This document shows positions 21,594 through 31,874 of a DNA stretch of 64,000 nt, one piece after another. Origin of the DNA: an uncultured Bacteroidales bacterium (GTDB lineage Bacteria > Bacteroidota > Bacteroidia > Bacteroidales > F082); NCBI GenBank assembly GCA_905236635.1, contig CAJOCJ010000015.1, forward strand, positions 16,237-80,236. Reading direction: 5' to 3'. Both the position numbers and the translations under genes were made by a program. The notes beneath the pieces were generated by a model. It ran no database searches and had not been told where the DNA came from. It saw nothing but the letters and a program-made list of their open reading frames with translations. The stretch's first letter is position 1. The number at the start of each line of letters is the position of its first letter.

Positions 21594-22145
21594 TTAATTA
21601 TTTATCTTCAAGCAATTGATATTCAAACTTTTGATACCACATAACGGATCTTTTGAATACTTGTTTTCAACTTTAAAATAATAATCTCCCTTCTCATTGA
21701 AACTCATCTCGGAAATCAATGGCAACTCAAAATGATAATACCCGTTTACCTTTTCCGATTTGAAGTTCCCGTCTCTGTCTTTCAGGCGAAACTTGTACTC
21801 ACGCGAGCGATTGCCGCCATCCGGCCCCTTCACGCTCATCACAATGACAAAAAACTCATCTTCCCCGATATGGTACGGATATATGTTCGGATACACGTCC
21901 GACACCTCTATATCCATCACCAAATCTGCCGTCATCGGCGCTTTAACTACGTTATATGTGGCTTCCAAAAAGTCAAAACGGTCCCATTTCTCCTCCTGAA
22001 AATCTCTGGAAAGCACAACGGGATCTTGCTTCTTCGTACAGGCAGCAAAACTTAACGCAAAGATTATCAATGCGATAAACGCCCAAAAACACTTTTTGTC
22101 CTTTCCAATCCTCATAAAAACCGCATATAAATTCACAATCTGCAA
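21594..22145 (-). CDS. gldH: GldH-like lipoprotein
   Basis: SFAAC lipobox; length and W-x-x-F...Y-x-x-x-GEDEF...L-x-DRDG pattern resembling GldH; likely start at internal MRIGKDKK. Confidence 0.5.
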   Translation of the reverse strand: MQIVNLYAVFMRIGKDKKCFWAFIALIIFALSFAACTKKQDPVVLSRDFQEEKWDRFDFLEATYNVVKAPMTADLVMDIEVSDVYPNIYPYHIGEDEFFVIVMSVKGPDGGNRSREYKFRLKDRDGNFKSEKVNGYYHFELPLISEMSFNEKGDYYFKVENKYSKDPLCGIKSLNINCLKINN

Positions 22146-22239
22146 AGATACAATATTTTCTTTATAAAATTACAAAACTTAAATAAACTTTTAATATTTT
22201 TGTAATCGCAAAATTTTTCAACTGGATTTTTATAACAAC

Positions 22240-24051
22240 ATGATTAAGAACAAGATAAACTATTCGCAACGCAAATATGTCATCGGCTCGATCTTCATTT
22301 TGGTCGCGATTATCTTGATTATTAAACTTTTCATCATCCAAATCGTCGATGATTCCTATAAACAATCGTCCGAAAGCAACACTTTAAGATATATAACCCA
22401 ATATCCTCAAAGAGGAAAGATTTACGACCGAAACGGCAAACTCCTCGTGTATAACGACGCCGTTTACGATCTGATGATTATCCCGTCGCAGGCCAAGAAC
22501 ATAGACACTGCTAGTTTTTGCAAATTGTTGAATATCAATAACGAAACTTATAATACAAGTTTTAATAAAGCCAAAAAATATTCCTCGATAACACCTTCGA
22601 TTTTCATCTCGCAGATTACGAAAGAGGAATATGGCCGCATAGCCGAGATGCTATATCGCTACCCCGGTTTTTACTTTCAGACCCGCTCGATACGCCAATA
22701 TCCACTGCCAATCGCAGCACACACTCTAGGCAGCATTGGTGAGGTAACTAAGCCCGAGATGGAACACGACGCCTACTACAAACTAGGCGATTATATAGGG
22801 AAATCTGGCATTGAGAAATACTACGAGAAACAGCTTCGAGGCAAGAAAGGCATAAAGATCACCGTCGTCGATGTGCATAACCGCGAGAAGGAACGTTATA
22901 TGGGCGGTGCCTTCGACACGCTCCCAGAGTCGGGCGACGACATCATACTTGGACTTGACGCCGACCTGCAGGCTTATGGCGAATACCTGATGGCAGGCAA
23001 GACAGGCTCCATCGTCGCCATCGAGCCGACTACCGGACAGATTCTCGCCATGGTGTCAAGCCCCACCTACGACCCCAACGAACTGGTTGGACGTCAGCGT
23101 GGACAGAGATACAACGACCTGCTCAACAACCCCGACAAGCCGTTGATTAACAGAGCAATAAGCGGCACCTACCCTCCTGGCTCGACCTTTAAGATGATCA
23201 ACGGACTCGTGTCGCTCCAGAGCGGCGTGATGAACGCTAACACCCCTTATCCGTGTAATGGAAAGAACAGCGCGCCTATCAAATGTACACACTCCCACGG
23301 CTCGCCCGTGCGCTTGTACGACGCCATCGAAAACTCGTGTAACCCTTACTTCTGGCAGGCATTCCAGGCCATGATGAACTCGTCTCGTTTCAAGAGCCAG
23401 AAAGACGCTTTCCAGTTCTGGTATGACCACGTCACCAGTTTCGGACTGGGGCGAGCCTGTGAGTCAGACATCCCGTTTACGGTGTCGGGCAACATCCCGA
23501 AGAAAGAGTTCTACGACAAGGTCTATCGCGGCGTGTGGAACGCCATGACCATACGCTCGCTAAGCATCGGACAGGGAGAGATCCTGGTCACGCCATTACA
23601 GCTCGCCAACGTGGCAGCAGCCATAGGCAATGAGGGCTATTTCATTGAGCCTCATTATATTAAGAGTTTCAACAATCCCAACGACAGCGTCAGCTTTGAG
23701 CGTCATGTCATCGATATCAAAAAACAGCATTTCAAAGATGTGAAGAAAGGCATGCAGAGCGTCTTTGAGGGCGACCATGGCACCGCTAGATGGTCGAGGA
23801 TTCCCGACATAACCGTGGGAGGCAAGACGGGCACTGCCGAGAACCCACATGGGCAAGACCACTCCATCTTCATGGCATTCGCACCTGTCGAAAACCCACA
23901 GATTGCCATTTCCGTAGTGGTAGAAAACGCAGGTTTCGGATCCACATGGGCGGCACCTATAGCATCGCTGATGATAGAGAAATACATACGTGGCGAGATA
24001 ACACGCCCTAACGTAGAGAAACGAGTCTTGACACTTAACGAAAACGAGTAA
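22240..24051 (+). CDS. mrdA: penicillin-binding protein 2
   Basis: YPQRGKIYDRNGKLL, PPGSTFKMINGL (SxxK), TVGGKTGTAENPHGQDHSIFMAFAP (KTG). Confidence 0.96.
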   Translation: MIKNKINYSQRKYVIGSIFILVAIILIIKLFIIQIVDDSYKQSSESNTLRYITQYPQRGKIYDRNGKLLVYNDAVYDLMIIPSQAKNIDTASFCKLLNINNETYNTSFNKAKKYSSITPSIFISQITKEEYGRIAEMLYRYPGFYFQTRSIRQYPLPIAAHTLGSIGEVTKPEMEHDAYYKLGDYIGKSGIEKYYEKQLRGKKGIKITVVDVHNREKERYMGGAFDTLPESGDDIILGLDADLQAYGEYLMAGKTGSIVAIEPTTGQILAMVSSPTYDPNELVGRQRGQRYNDLLNNPDKPLINRAISGTYPPGSTFKMINGLVSLQSGVMNANTPYPCNGKNSAPIKCTHSHGSPVRLYDAIENSCNPYFWQAFQAMMNSSRFKSQKDAFQFWYDHVTSFGLGRACESDIPFTVSGNIPKKEFYDKVYRGVWNAMTIRSLSIGQGEILVTPLQLANVAAAIGNEGYFIEPHYIKSFNNPNDSVSFERHVIDIKKQHFKDVKKGMQSVFEGDHGTARWSRIPDITVGGKTGTAENPHGQDHSIFMAFAPVENPQIAISVVVENAGFGSTWAAPIASLMIEKYIRGEITRPNVEKRVLTLNENE

Positions 24052-25307
24052 TGAGAAGCAGAACGACAATAGGGAGAATAGACATCTGGCTGTTTGTCAT
24101 CTACCTTGCCCTGATGACAATAGGCCTGCTCAGCATCTATGCCGCAGCCTTCAACGCCGACCATCCGCATATCTACGACTTCTCACAAAACTACGGCAAG
24201 CAGCTGGTGTTTATCGGTGGCAGCCTCTTGGTGGGTTTCGCCATCCTGCTCATCGATGCCAAGTTTTTCAACGCCTTTGCCTACGTAATCTACGGACTGT
24301 CGATACTTTCGCTTCTCTTGGTACTGGTGGTGGGCTCGAAAATCTCCGGCTCCACCTCATGGATACAATTCGGCTCGTTCTCGTTCCAGCCGTCAGAGTT
24401 TGCAAAATTCGGCACGGCACTTGCCTTGGCACATTATTTGGGAAAGCTCGACACCGACTTCACAAAACTCAAGACCAAACTCATAGCCTACGGCATTGTC
24501 CTCTTCCCGATGATGCTCGTCCTGGCTCAAGGCGACGCGGGCTCAGCAGCCGTCTTCATCATCTTTTTGTTCGTCATCTACCGCGAAGGTATGGGCGGAA
24601 AGATCCTTATCATCGGTTTTGTAGCGGCTACGCTTTTCATCATATCTCTTTGTGTATCAAAATGGTACATCATGATAGGACTTGCCGTGATTTACGCCAT
24701 TTTCCTACTGATGATAGACCGCACAAAGAAAAACATCTGGCTCCTGACAGGCATCCTCATCGCTGCCTGCGCCTTCGTCTTCTCCGTCGACTTCGCCTTC
24801 CATCATGTATTGAAGCCGCATCAGCAGACTCGTATCAATATCATTTTGGGAAAAGAGCACGACATCCGTGGTGTGGGATATAACCTCAATCAGTCAATGA
24901 TTGCTATAGGTTCCGGAGGTTTTTCCGGCAAGGGATACCTCAAAGGCACAATGACGAAATACAACTTCGTGCCAGAGCAGCACACCGACTTCATCTTCTG
25001 CACCGTCGGTGAGGAGTCGGGCTTCATCGGATGCTTCTTCCTGATAGCTCTGTATCTCGCTTTGATGCTGAGAATCATTTACTTAGCTGAGCGACAACGA
25101 TCTGCGTTCAGTCGCATCTATGGCTATGGCATTGCGTGTATATTCTTCTTCCACTTTGCCATAAACATAGGAATGACAATCGGATTAGTGCCTGTCATCG
25201 GCATCCCATTGCCATTCCTAAGCTACGGAGGCTCGAGCCTCTTGATGTTTTCTATGATGATTTTCGTGTTCCTGAAACAGGACGCGAACCGTATGAATAT
25301 CCTTTAA
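24051..25307 (+). CDS. rodA: rod shape-determining protein RodA (SEDS)
   Basis: QPSEFAKFGTALALA, LVLAQGDAGSAAVF, EQHTDFIFCTVGEESGF, LPFLSYGGSSLLM. Confidence 0.96.
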   Translation: MRSRTTIGRIDIWLFVIYLALMTIGLLSIYAAAFNADHPHIYDFSQNYGKQLVFIGGSLLVGFAILLIDAKFFNAFAYVIYGLSILSLLLVLVVGSKISGSTSWIQFGSFSFQPSEFAKFGTALALAHYLGKLDTDFTKLKTKLIAYGIVLFPMMLVLAQGDAGSAAVFIIFLFVIYREGMGGKILIIGFVAATLFIISLCVSKWYIMIGLAVIYAIFLLMIDRTKKNIWLLTGILIAACAFVFSVDFAFHHVLKPHQQTRINIILGKEHDIRGVGYNLNQSMIAIGSGGFSGKGYLKGTMTKYNFVPEQHTDFIFCTVGEESGFIGCFFLIALYLALMLRIIYLAERQRSAFSRIYGYGIACIFFFHFAINIGMTIGLVPVIGIPLPFLSYGGSSLLMFSMMIFVFLKQDANRMNIL

Positions 25308-26398
25308 AATCCTAGCGATATATTCAATCCTCTCGCAGTGCGGATGAGGTCGCAATCCGGCTCCACGAAGTTCATCTTCGCCACAGCGTCTTTGATAGGC
25401 ACGCTGATGACATTCGGATGACGGTAAGCCACCATGTGACCGTATTCTTTGTTAAGCACCATCTCGAACGCCTTCACGCCGAATTGTGATGCGAGCACTC
25501 TGTCGTATGCTATCGGCACACCGCCACGCTGCAGGTGACCGAGTGTGGTCTCACGCATATCGTGCTCAAAACCAGCGGCTTTCATCTGCTCGATGAACTT
25601 CAGTCCGATGCCGCCGAGTTTCACGTTCTCGTAACCTGGCTCGTTGCTCTTGGTAAAAATCTGCTGTCCGTCTTTCGGCTTCGCGCCCTCGCTGATGACG
25701 ACGATGGCATGGCCTCTGTCGTTGACAAAACGTTCCTCAAGACGAGCCTTCACAATGTTGATGTCGTAAGGAAACTCTGGCAACAGACAAACCTCGGCGC
25801 CGCCAGCAATTGCTGCGTTAAGCGCAATCCAGCCGGCGTCACGGCCCATGACTTCAAGCACGAATACACGGTTATGTGATGCCGCTGTCGTAACGAGTTT
25901 ATCGACTGCCTCGGTGGCAATCTGTACTGCTGTCTGGAATCCGAAGGTGCAGTCGGTCATCGAGAGGTCGTTGTCTATGGTCTTCGGCACGCCGATGATG
26001 TTCAAGCCCTTCTCATACAGCTTCTGCGAGATACGCTGTGAGCCGTCGCCACCGATGTTGATGACGCAATCAACGCCCATATATTCCAGGCGACGGATCA
26101 TCTCGTCGGAGCGGTCAACAATCTCCCATGTGCCGTCGTTTTTCTTGACAGGCCATGTGAACGGGCCGCCTTTGTTGGTTGTCTCGATTATCGTGCCGCC
26201 ACGGAAATGAATGCCGCGGACGACTTCCGGCGTGAGGCGCACTATCTCTTGCGGCTCCCAGAGCACTCCGTTGAAGGCCTGGATGCTGCCGAGGACCTCC
26301 CAGTCTTTCTCCTGCGAGGCACGCTTCACGATAGCGCGAATCACCGCATTGAGGCCTGGGCAGTCGCCGCCACCGGTGGTTATTAAAACTCGTTTCAT
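25304..26398 (-). CDS. pfkA: 6-phosphofructokinase
   Basis: TTGGGDCPGLNAVIRAIV, GGDGSQRIS, GVPKTIDND, GRDAGWIAL. Confidence 0.95.
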   Translation of the reverse strand: MKRVLITTGGGDCPGLNAVIRAIVKRASQEKDWEVLGSIQAFNGVLWEPQEIVRLTPEVVRGIHFRGGTIIETTNKGGPFTWPVKKNDGTWEIVDRSDEMIRRLEYMGVDCVINIGGDGSQRISQKLYEKGLNIIGVPKTIDNDLSMTDCTFGFQTAVQIATEAVDKLVTTAASHNRVFVLEVMGRDAGWIALNAAIAGGAEVCLLPEFPYDINIVKARLEERFVNDRGHAIVVISEGAKPKDGQQIFTKSNEPGYENVKLGGIGLKFIEQMKAAGFEHDMRETTLGHLQRGGVPIAYDRVLASQFGVKAFEMVLNKEYGHMVAYRHPNVISVPIKDAVAKMNFVEPDCDLIRTARGLNISLGF

Positions 26399-26399
26399 A

Positions 26400-27980
26400 T
26401 TATTTCAAATTCAATGCAATCTGTAACTCATCAAGCTGCTCCTGAGCAATCGGTGACGGACTTTCTGCCATGACGTCGCGACCTTGGTTGTTCTTCGGGA
26501 ATGCGATGAAGTCGCGGATTGAGTCCTGGCCTCCGAAGAGCGAGCAGAGACGGTCGAAGCCGAATGCCAATCCTGCGTGCGGCGGTGCTCCGTACTCGAA
26601 AGCATTCATCAGGAATCCGAATTGCTCTTGTGCTTTCTCGTCGGTAAAGCCAAGGGTGTGGAACATCTTCTTCTGCAGGTTCTTGTCGTGGATACGTACC
26701 GAGCCGCCACCGACCTCAGTGCCGTTGAGCACGATGTCGTAAGCGTTTGCACGGATCTCGCCCCATTTGTCAGGCTGCTCGAGGAGGTATTCATCCTCAG
26801 GTTTCGGAGCTGTGAACGGATGGTGCATAGCATAGTAACGCTGTGTCTCTTCATCCCATTCGAGAAGCGGGAAGTCGATGACCCACAATGGCTTATACAC
26901 GTTAGGGTCACGCAAGCCAAGCTGGTTGCCCATCTCGAGACGCAAGGCGTTCATCTGCACTCTTGTAGGCATAGCTTTACCGCTGAGTATCAGCAACATA
27001 TCACCAGGTTTGGCATTGCATTTGTCGAGCCATGTCTTCAAAATCTCAGGTGTGTAGAACTTATCGACCGACGATTTGATTGTGCCGTCTTCGTTGTATT
27101 TCACATAAACGAGACCTTTTGCGCCGACCTGCGGACGTTTCACGAAGTCGGTGAGAGCGTCGGTCTGCTTACGTGTGTAGTTGGCGCAGCCTTCAGCGTT
27201 GATGGCGACAACCAGCTCGGCTTCGTCGAACACCGAGAAACCATGGCCTTTCGCCACGTCGTTGAGTTCCACAAATTTCATCCCGAAACGGATATCCGGC
27301 TTGTCGCTGCCGTAATATTTCATTGCGTCTTGCCAAGTGATTCTGGGGAATTTGTCAAACTCGATGCCTTTGATGGTCTTGAACAGATGTTTTGCCAAGC
27401 CTTCGAACATGTTGATGACGTCTTCCTGCTCCACGAACGACATCTCGCAGTCGATCTGTGTGAACTCAGGCTGACGGTCAGCGCGGAGGTCTTCATCACG
27501 GAAGCAACGTACTATCTGGAAGTAACGGTCGAAGCCTGCCACCATGAGGAGCTGCTTAAACTGCTGAGGTGACTGCGGCAGAGCGTAGAACTCGCCTGGG
27601 TTCATACGTGACGGCACCACGAAGTCGCGCGCGCCTTCAGGTGTCGACTTGATCAGACATGGAGTCTCAATCTCGAGGAAATCGTTGCCTGACAGGTACT
27701 TACGCACCTCTTGAGCCATCTTATGACGCAAAATGATGTTATTCTTGATTGGGTTACGGCGCAAGTCGAGGTAGCGGTACTTCATGCGGATGTCGTCGCC
27801 GCCGTCGCTAACGTCTTCGATGGTGAACGGAGGCACCTTCGAGGTGGTCAAGATCTTGAGAGACTCGACCTTCAGCTCGATGTCGCCTGTCGGGTTCTTC
27901 GGGTTCTTCGACTCGCGTTCCACCACGACGCCTTTGGCTTGGATGACGAATTCACGTCCGATCTCGCGGGCGGTCTTCAT
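26400..27980 (-). CDS. aspS: aspartate--tRNA ligase, main part (5' end in a different frame)
   Basis: [64 protein letters not shown]. Confidence 0.95.
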   Translation of the reverse strand: MKTAREIGREFVIQAKGVVVERESKNPKNPTGDIELKVESLKILTTSKVPPFTIEDVSDGGDDIRMKYRYLDLRRNPIKNNIILRHKMAQEVRKYLSGNDFLEIETPCLIKSTPEGARDFVVPSRMNPGEFYALPQSPQQFKQLLMVAGFDRYFQIVRCFRDEDLRADRQPEFTQIDCEMSFVEQEDVINMFEGLAKHLFKTIKGIEFDKFPRITWQDAMKYYGSDKPDIRFGMKFVELNDVAKGHGFSVFDEAELVVAINAEGCANYTRKQTDALTDFVKRPQVGAKGLVYVKYNEDGTIKSSVDKFYTPEILKTWLDKCNAKPGDMLLILSGKAMPTRVQMNALRLEMGNQLGLRDPNVYKPLWVIDFPLLEWDEETQRYYAMHHPFTAPKPEDEYLLEQPDKWGEIRANAYDIVLNGTEVGGGSVRIHDKNLQKKMFHTLGFTDEKAQEQFGFLMNAFEYGAPPHAGLAFGFDRLCSLFGGQDSIRDFIAFPKNNQGRDVMAESPSPIAQEQLDELQIALNLK

Positions 27981-28147
27981 CGTCTCAGCCGAGCTAACTC
28001 CTTCTGTTGCGTGATACCATAACGGTCGCGCAAATCAATCCACAGCAGGGCGCCTTTGTCGCGAACACGCTGCACCCAACCGCTCAAAGTGACTTCCTGA
28101 CCCACGTTGGCCATGCGAAGTTCACCACATGTATGAGTTCTAAACAT
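27977..28147 (-). pseudogene. aspS: N-terminal fragment of AspS in another frame
   Basis: [48 protein letters not shown] then out-of-frame KELARLRR*, stop TGA overlapping the downstream ATG. Confidence 0.8.
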
Positions 28148-28209
28148 ATCGTTTATTTATTATATTCTACAAAATTGCAAATTTACGACTTTTTTGAAAA
28201 TGCAAGAAA

Positions 28210-30066
28210 TTAATTTTTATAAATCACCTTCATCTGGCAATTTTTACAATCGAAATCGAGGCGAAAACGACCGTGTTGGTTGCTAATATATAAAGGAGTA
28301 GCCGGTTTGCCCGTATCTTTGGCGCACATGCCGTTGGCATAACGGATGCAATGCTTTGTTGTCATCACCGTTATCTCACCTTCTGGCATTGATTTCTCAA
28401 GACCATCGTCGATATGCGTAACGCCGTGATTCTCATAGAATTGACGGGATAATGAATTGGTAACGTTGGCGGAAAATGACAACGTTGTGTTGGGGTAATC
28501 CGATTGTAGAGACGAACGGCCGTTCGTCTCTACGGTGGAACGACGATGGTTTCCCACCAACGTCTCCTCCAATTTCGCCACCAGTTGCCGCTTCAATTCA
28601 CCCAAGATGGAATTCGGGATGAAATAAACCTCTTTGAAATCGATGTCGATGCTTTCGATTTTGAATTTGGTGTCACCCCATTGCGACAGTTTCGTGCGGA
28701 TGTTTTCGAGGGACTTTTCAGGGTTTTTCGCAATGTCTTTTTGACAATTCATCTCTATGCTTGCGCTGATGTCGTTACCAATAAATGCTGATAGTTTCAA
28801 ACCGTTAGGGATGTCCACTGCTTGCAATTTGATTGCAATTTTGCGGTTGCCGTCGGAGGCGTCGACGGAACGCTGCCAGAGGATGTCGAAATTACGGTAC
28901 AAGGTTACAATTCTGTTTTGTAGGAACGTGGCGCGCCGCGTCCCTACAACCGGAATGACAGATGACGCCAAGACCACGTTTCCGTCGACGCCGTTGACGT
29001 TGAAGCCTTGCAGTTCGTTGTTTTCGTCCAGGAAACAGAGGCCGTCGCCGTTGTGAAGTTCGACACCTTTCAACAGATTGACTGTCATGCGTTTTCCATC
29101 AATTTTCTTGATTGTGCCGATATGTTCTCCCATTGATTTCGGGGTGAATGGGGAGTCGATTTTCTGGCGGCCATGAAGGAAATAGTCGGTGAAACCGCGT
29201 GAGAACGACTTTTCTAAATTCGGGATAAACGAAGGTGTTGAAACGCCTTGTGATGCACGCTCCAAATCAGGACGACGACTAATGATTTCATCCAAAGCTT
29301 TGCGGTAGAAAGCCGTCGTGTTTTTTACATAGTCGGCGTCTTTCAAGCGGCCTTCTATCTTGAATGAAGTGATGCCAGCGTCGATGAGCTCTTCAAGGTT
29401 TTTCGAGTTGTTCATATCGCGCAGCGAGAGCAGATGTCGGTTGGCTATCAAGGTGTTACCATTTTCGTCTTCGAGATTCCATTTCAGTCGGCATGGCTGG
29501 GCGCACGCTCCACGGTTGGCGGAACGATGTCCAATGACATGACTAAGGTAGCACTGTCCGCTATAGCTGACGCACAAGGCACCGTGGACGAAAAACTCCA
29601 ATGGCACCGTTGTCTTTGAGCGAATATCTTTTATCTCGTCGATAGTCAGCTCTCTAGCTAGCACAACCTGTTTGAATCCGACGTCTTCCAGAAACTTCAC
29701 CTTTTCAGCCGTAGTGTTGTGGCATTGTGTCGAGGCGTAAAGCGCAATCGGGGGCATATCCATCATCAGGAGTGCCATATCCTGGACTATCAAAGCATCG
29801 GCGCCCGCGAGGTAACAATCCCATGCGAGCCTGCGTGCCTGTTCGAGCTCGTTGTCAAACAGCAGGGTGTTGAGTGTGACATAGACCTTCGCACCATAGA
29901 TGGCGGCATGACGGCATAGTTTGGCAATGTCTTCAATGCTGTTGCCCGCCTTCTCGCGGGCGCCGAAACCAGGACCTCCGATATAGACCGCGTCAGCGCC
30001 ATGGTTGATGGCGGCTATACCCACTTCAAGGTTTTTTGCCGGTGAAAGAAGTTCTATTTTTGTCAC
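28210..30066 (-). CDS. peptidase U32 family protein
   Basis: IELLSPAKNLEVGIAAINHGADAVYIGGPGFGAR, FVHGALCVSYSGQCYLSHVIGHRSANRGACAQPCRLKW. Confidence 0.93.
   Translation of the reverse strand: MTKIELLSPAKNLEVGIAAINHGADAVYIGGPGFGAREKAGNSIEDIAKLCRHAAIYGAKVYVTLNTLLFDNELEQARRLAWDCYLAGADALIVQDMALLMMDMPPIALYASTQCHNTTAEKVKFLEDVGFKQVVLARELTIDEIKDIRSKTTVPLEFFVHGALCVSYSGQCYLSHVIGHRSANRGACAQPCRLKWNLEDENGNTLIANRHLLSLRDMNNSKNLEELIDAGITSFKIEGRLKDADYVKNTTAFYRKALDEIISRRPDLERASQGVSTPSFIPNLEKSFSRGFTDYFLHGRQKIDSPFTPKSMGEHIGTIKKIDGKRMTVNLLKGVELHNGDGLCFLDENNELQGFNVNGVDGNVVLASSVIPVVGTRRATFLQNRIVTLYRNFDILWQRSVDASDGNRKIAIKLQAVDIPNGLKLSAFIGNDISASIEMNCQKDIAKNPEKSLENIRTKLSQWGDTKFKIESIDIDFKEVYFIPNSILGELKRQLVAKLEETLVGNHRRSTVETNGRSSLQSDYPNTTLSFSANVTNSLSRQFYENHGVTHIDDGLEKSMPEGEITVMTTKHCIRYANGMCAKDTGKPATPLYISNQHGRFRLDFDCKNCQMKVIYKN
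28506..28533. repeat. perfect 28-bp palindrome inside U32 peptidase gene
   Basis: GTAGAGACGAACGG/CCGTTCGTCTCTAC. Confidence 0.95.
28918..28949. repeat. 32-bp near-perfect palindrome inside U32 peptidase gene
   Basis: TTGTAGGAACGTGGCG/CGCCGCGTCCCTACAA, 2 mismatched pairs of 16. Confidence 0.93.
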
Positions 30067-30093
30067 GTCAATAATTTTTGCAAAGATAAGAAT

Positions 30094-31761
30094 TTATTCC
30101 TTGGGACGAACAAAGAAAATGCTGCCGACATCTACGAGTTCACCATCGTATAACTCAATGATTTTCATTCCATTACGTCGCACAAACTTTCGCAGTTCCT
30201 TACATTCTTTCAGTCGGCTGACGCTTCCGCACACCACAAGGCTGTCGTCGACCATTCCACAGCAGCCCGGGAAGAAGCCGTATTTTTGTCCTGGCAGCGT
30301 AATCTGTTGAGGATCAATGTATAAAACATTGTATGCAGAACTTTGCAAAACCTTTTCTATCCCTCTGTCGGAGGTAATGTAATTAGTCTCATTCAATGCC
30401 AATAAATTGCATCGCGTATATCCTTGACTTACATTGATTTGCACGGATTTCTTCCATAGCGTATAGGACAAATTATGAATCAAAATATTTCCGACTCCGA
30501 CAGCATTGTAATAACACGTCTCGGGATACTTTTTACCGACCGGTTTGCCGCCCTTTACAGCATTGATATTTTGAGGAAAACTAATATGGACATTATCTGC
30601 GTAAATCACTGTGTCACAATGTCTTTCATTATGGCAAAAACAGAAAATATCGGGGTGTGACGAGATGGATGGATAGGCCTCGTCGGAAGGTTCAAGCCAC
30701 AAAACCTCGCCCATTTTCGAGAGCGATTTTTTTGCTTCTTCGGGCATCAAACTGCTTGCGATGATTGCAAAATGATTGCAAGTGTTTGCATTTTGTTTGC
30801 ATTTTTCGTTTTTGATGACAACCCTCTTAAATTTCTGCTCCAGTTTTTTCTTGTTCTCACCCTTGTAACCTATTGCGTGATTTAATTGATTATCAGGTAC
30901 TTCAAGCAAAAATCTAAGCGTTTTGTCGCCTTCAATTTTATCAAATTTATGGCCCCAAACCCTACTCAACACCATCTCGGCGAAATTCTTATGATAGGGA
31001 CCCGCCACATAAGCCGCCCCGTTGAGGTCTTCGGAGGTATGAAGTCCGATTCGGAGAACTTTCACATCATTTTCTGTAAAATACTCGTAAAGATTTGCCG
31101 ACTGCTCCACTGCCTCATCCAGCGACAAAGGCTGATACTCATTATTCTTGTAAAGCCGCTCCAACTCGGTGTCTTTCACTACGATACAAGGATAGATACG
31201 CGTCTCTTTCGCCCCTAATCTCACTATGTCATGTGCAGTCTGCATATCATTTTCGAAGCTGTCGTATGGCAAGCCAAGCATCATCTGCAGACCAAGCGTA
31301 ATTCCTTCATTAACAATGATTTGCGAAGCGTTTTCAATATCTTTAAACGTATGACCGCGACCACATTTCCGCAAAATCTCATCATTTGTCGTCTGCGCTC
31401 CAAGCTCGATGTTCCTCATCCCAAAATTTTTCAGGATTTTAACACGTTTTTCGTCAATATAATCGGGACGGGTGGAGCATCTGATGCCTTGAATTACGCC
31501 TTTTTCGAGGTAAGGCTGCACAATTTTCAGGAAATCGTCCTGCATTTTTTCGGGAAGACCGGTAAAATTGCCGCCGAAAAACGCCACCTCCACAAACCTG
31601 TCAGCTTCCTTGAAGGTATTGAGATATTTGTCTATCGTATTTTTAACTTCCTGAATATCAGGCAGATGCTGTTTTCCAGTGATGCTAAACTGATTACAGT
31701 AAACGCATCGGAATGGGCATGCGAGTTCAGGTAAAAATATCGGTATGTTGTAATATCTCAT
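30094..31761 (-). CDS. radical SAM protein (Elp3/COG1243-like) with fused C-terminal domain
   Basis: CPFRCVYCNQFSITGKQ (CxxxCxxC), FFGGNFTGLP, GLQMMLGLPYDS; about 230-aa C-terminal extension. Confidence 0.88.
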   Translation of the reverse strand: MRYYNIPIFLPELACPFRCVYCNQFSITGKQHLPDIQEVKNTIDKYLNTFKEADRFVEVAFFGGNFTGLPEKMQDDFLKIVQPYLEKGVIQGIRCSTRPDYIDEKRVKILKNFGMRNIELGAQTTNDEILRKCGRGHTFKDIENASQIIVNEGITLGLQMMLGLPYDSFENDMQTAHDIVRLGAKETRIYPCIVVKDTELERLYKNNEYQPLSLDEAVEQSANLYEYFTENDVKVLRIGLHTSEDLNGAAYVAGPYHKNFAEMVLSRVWGHKFDKIEGDKTLRFLLEVPDNQLNHAIGYKGENKKKLEQKFKRVVIKNEKCKQNANTCNHFAIIASSLMPEEAKKSLSKMGEVLWLEPSDEAYPSISSHPDIFCFCHNERHCDTVIYADNVHISFPQNINAVKGGKPVGKKYPETCYYNAVGVGNILIHNLSYTLWKKSVQINVSQGYTRCNLLALNETNYITSDRGIEKVLQSSAYNVLYIDPQQITLPGQKYGFFPGCCGMVDDSLVVCGSVSRLKECKELRKFVRRNGMKIIELYDGELVDVGSIFFVRPKE

Positions 31762-31820
31762 TTCGACTTCAAAATTGCTAAAAAATATTGAATAATCGTG
31801 TACAATATCAAAATATTTCT

Positions 31821-31828
31821 TAACTTTG
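31821..31828 (+). promoter_or_regulatory. putative -7 element of the 31.9-36.5 kb operon
   Basis: TAACTTTG (TAnnTTTG) 46 nt before the probable start codon; no clear -33 element found. Confidence 0.4.
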
Positions 31829-31874
31829 CGAGTTATTAATACGATTGAAAAATTTGAAAAAAAATTATTGCAGT

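Noticed and set aside
26577-27572. 331-aa plus-strand ORF opposite aspS
   Set aside because: Entirely antisense to conserved aspS codons; no ribosome-binding context or motif.
27977-28012. Programmed -1 frameshift in aspS
   Set aside because: No slippery heptamer seen and the junction seems to lack about 10-13 nt of conserved coding sequence; deletion or assembly error is simpler.
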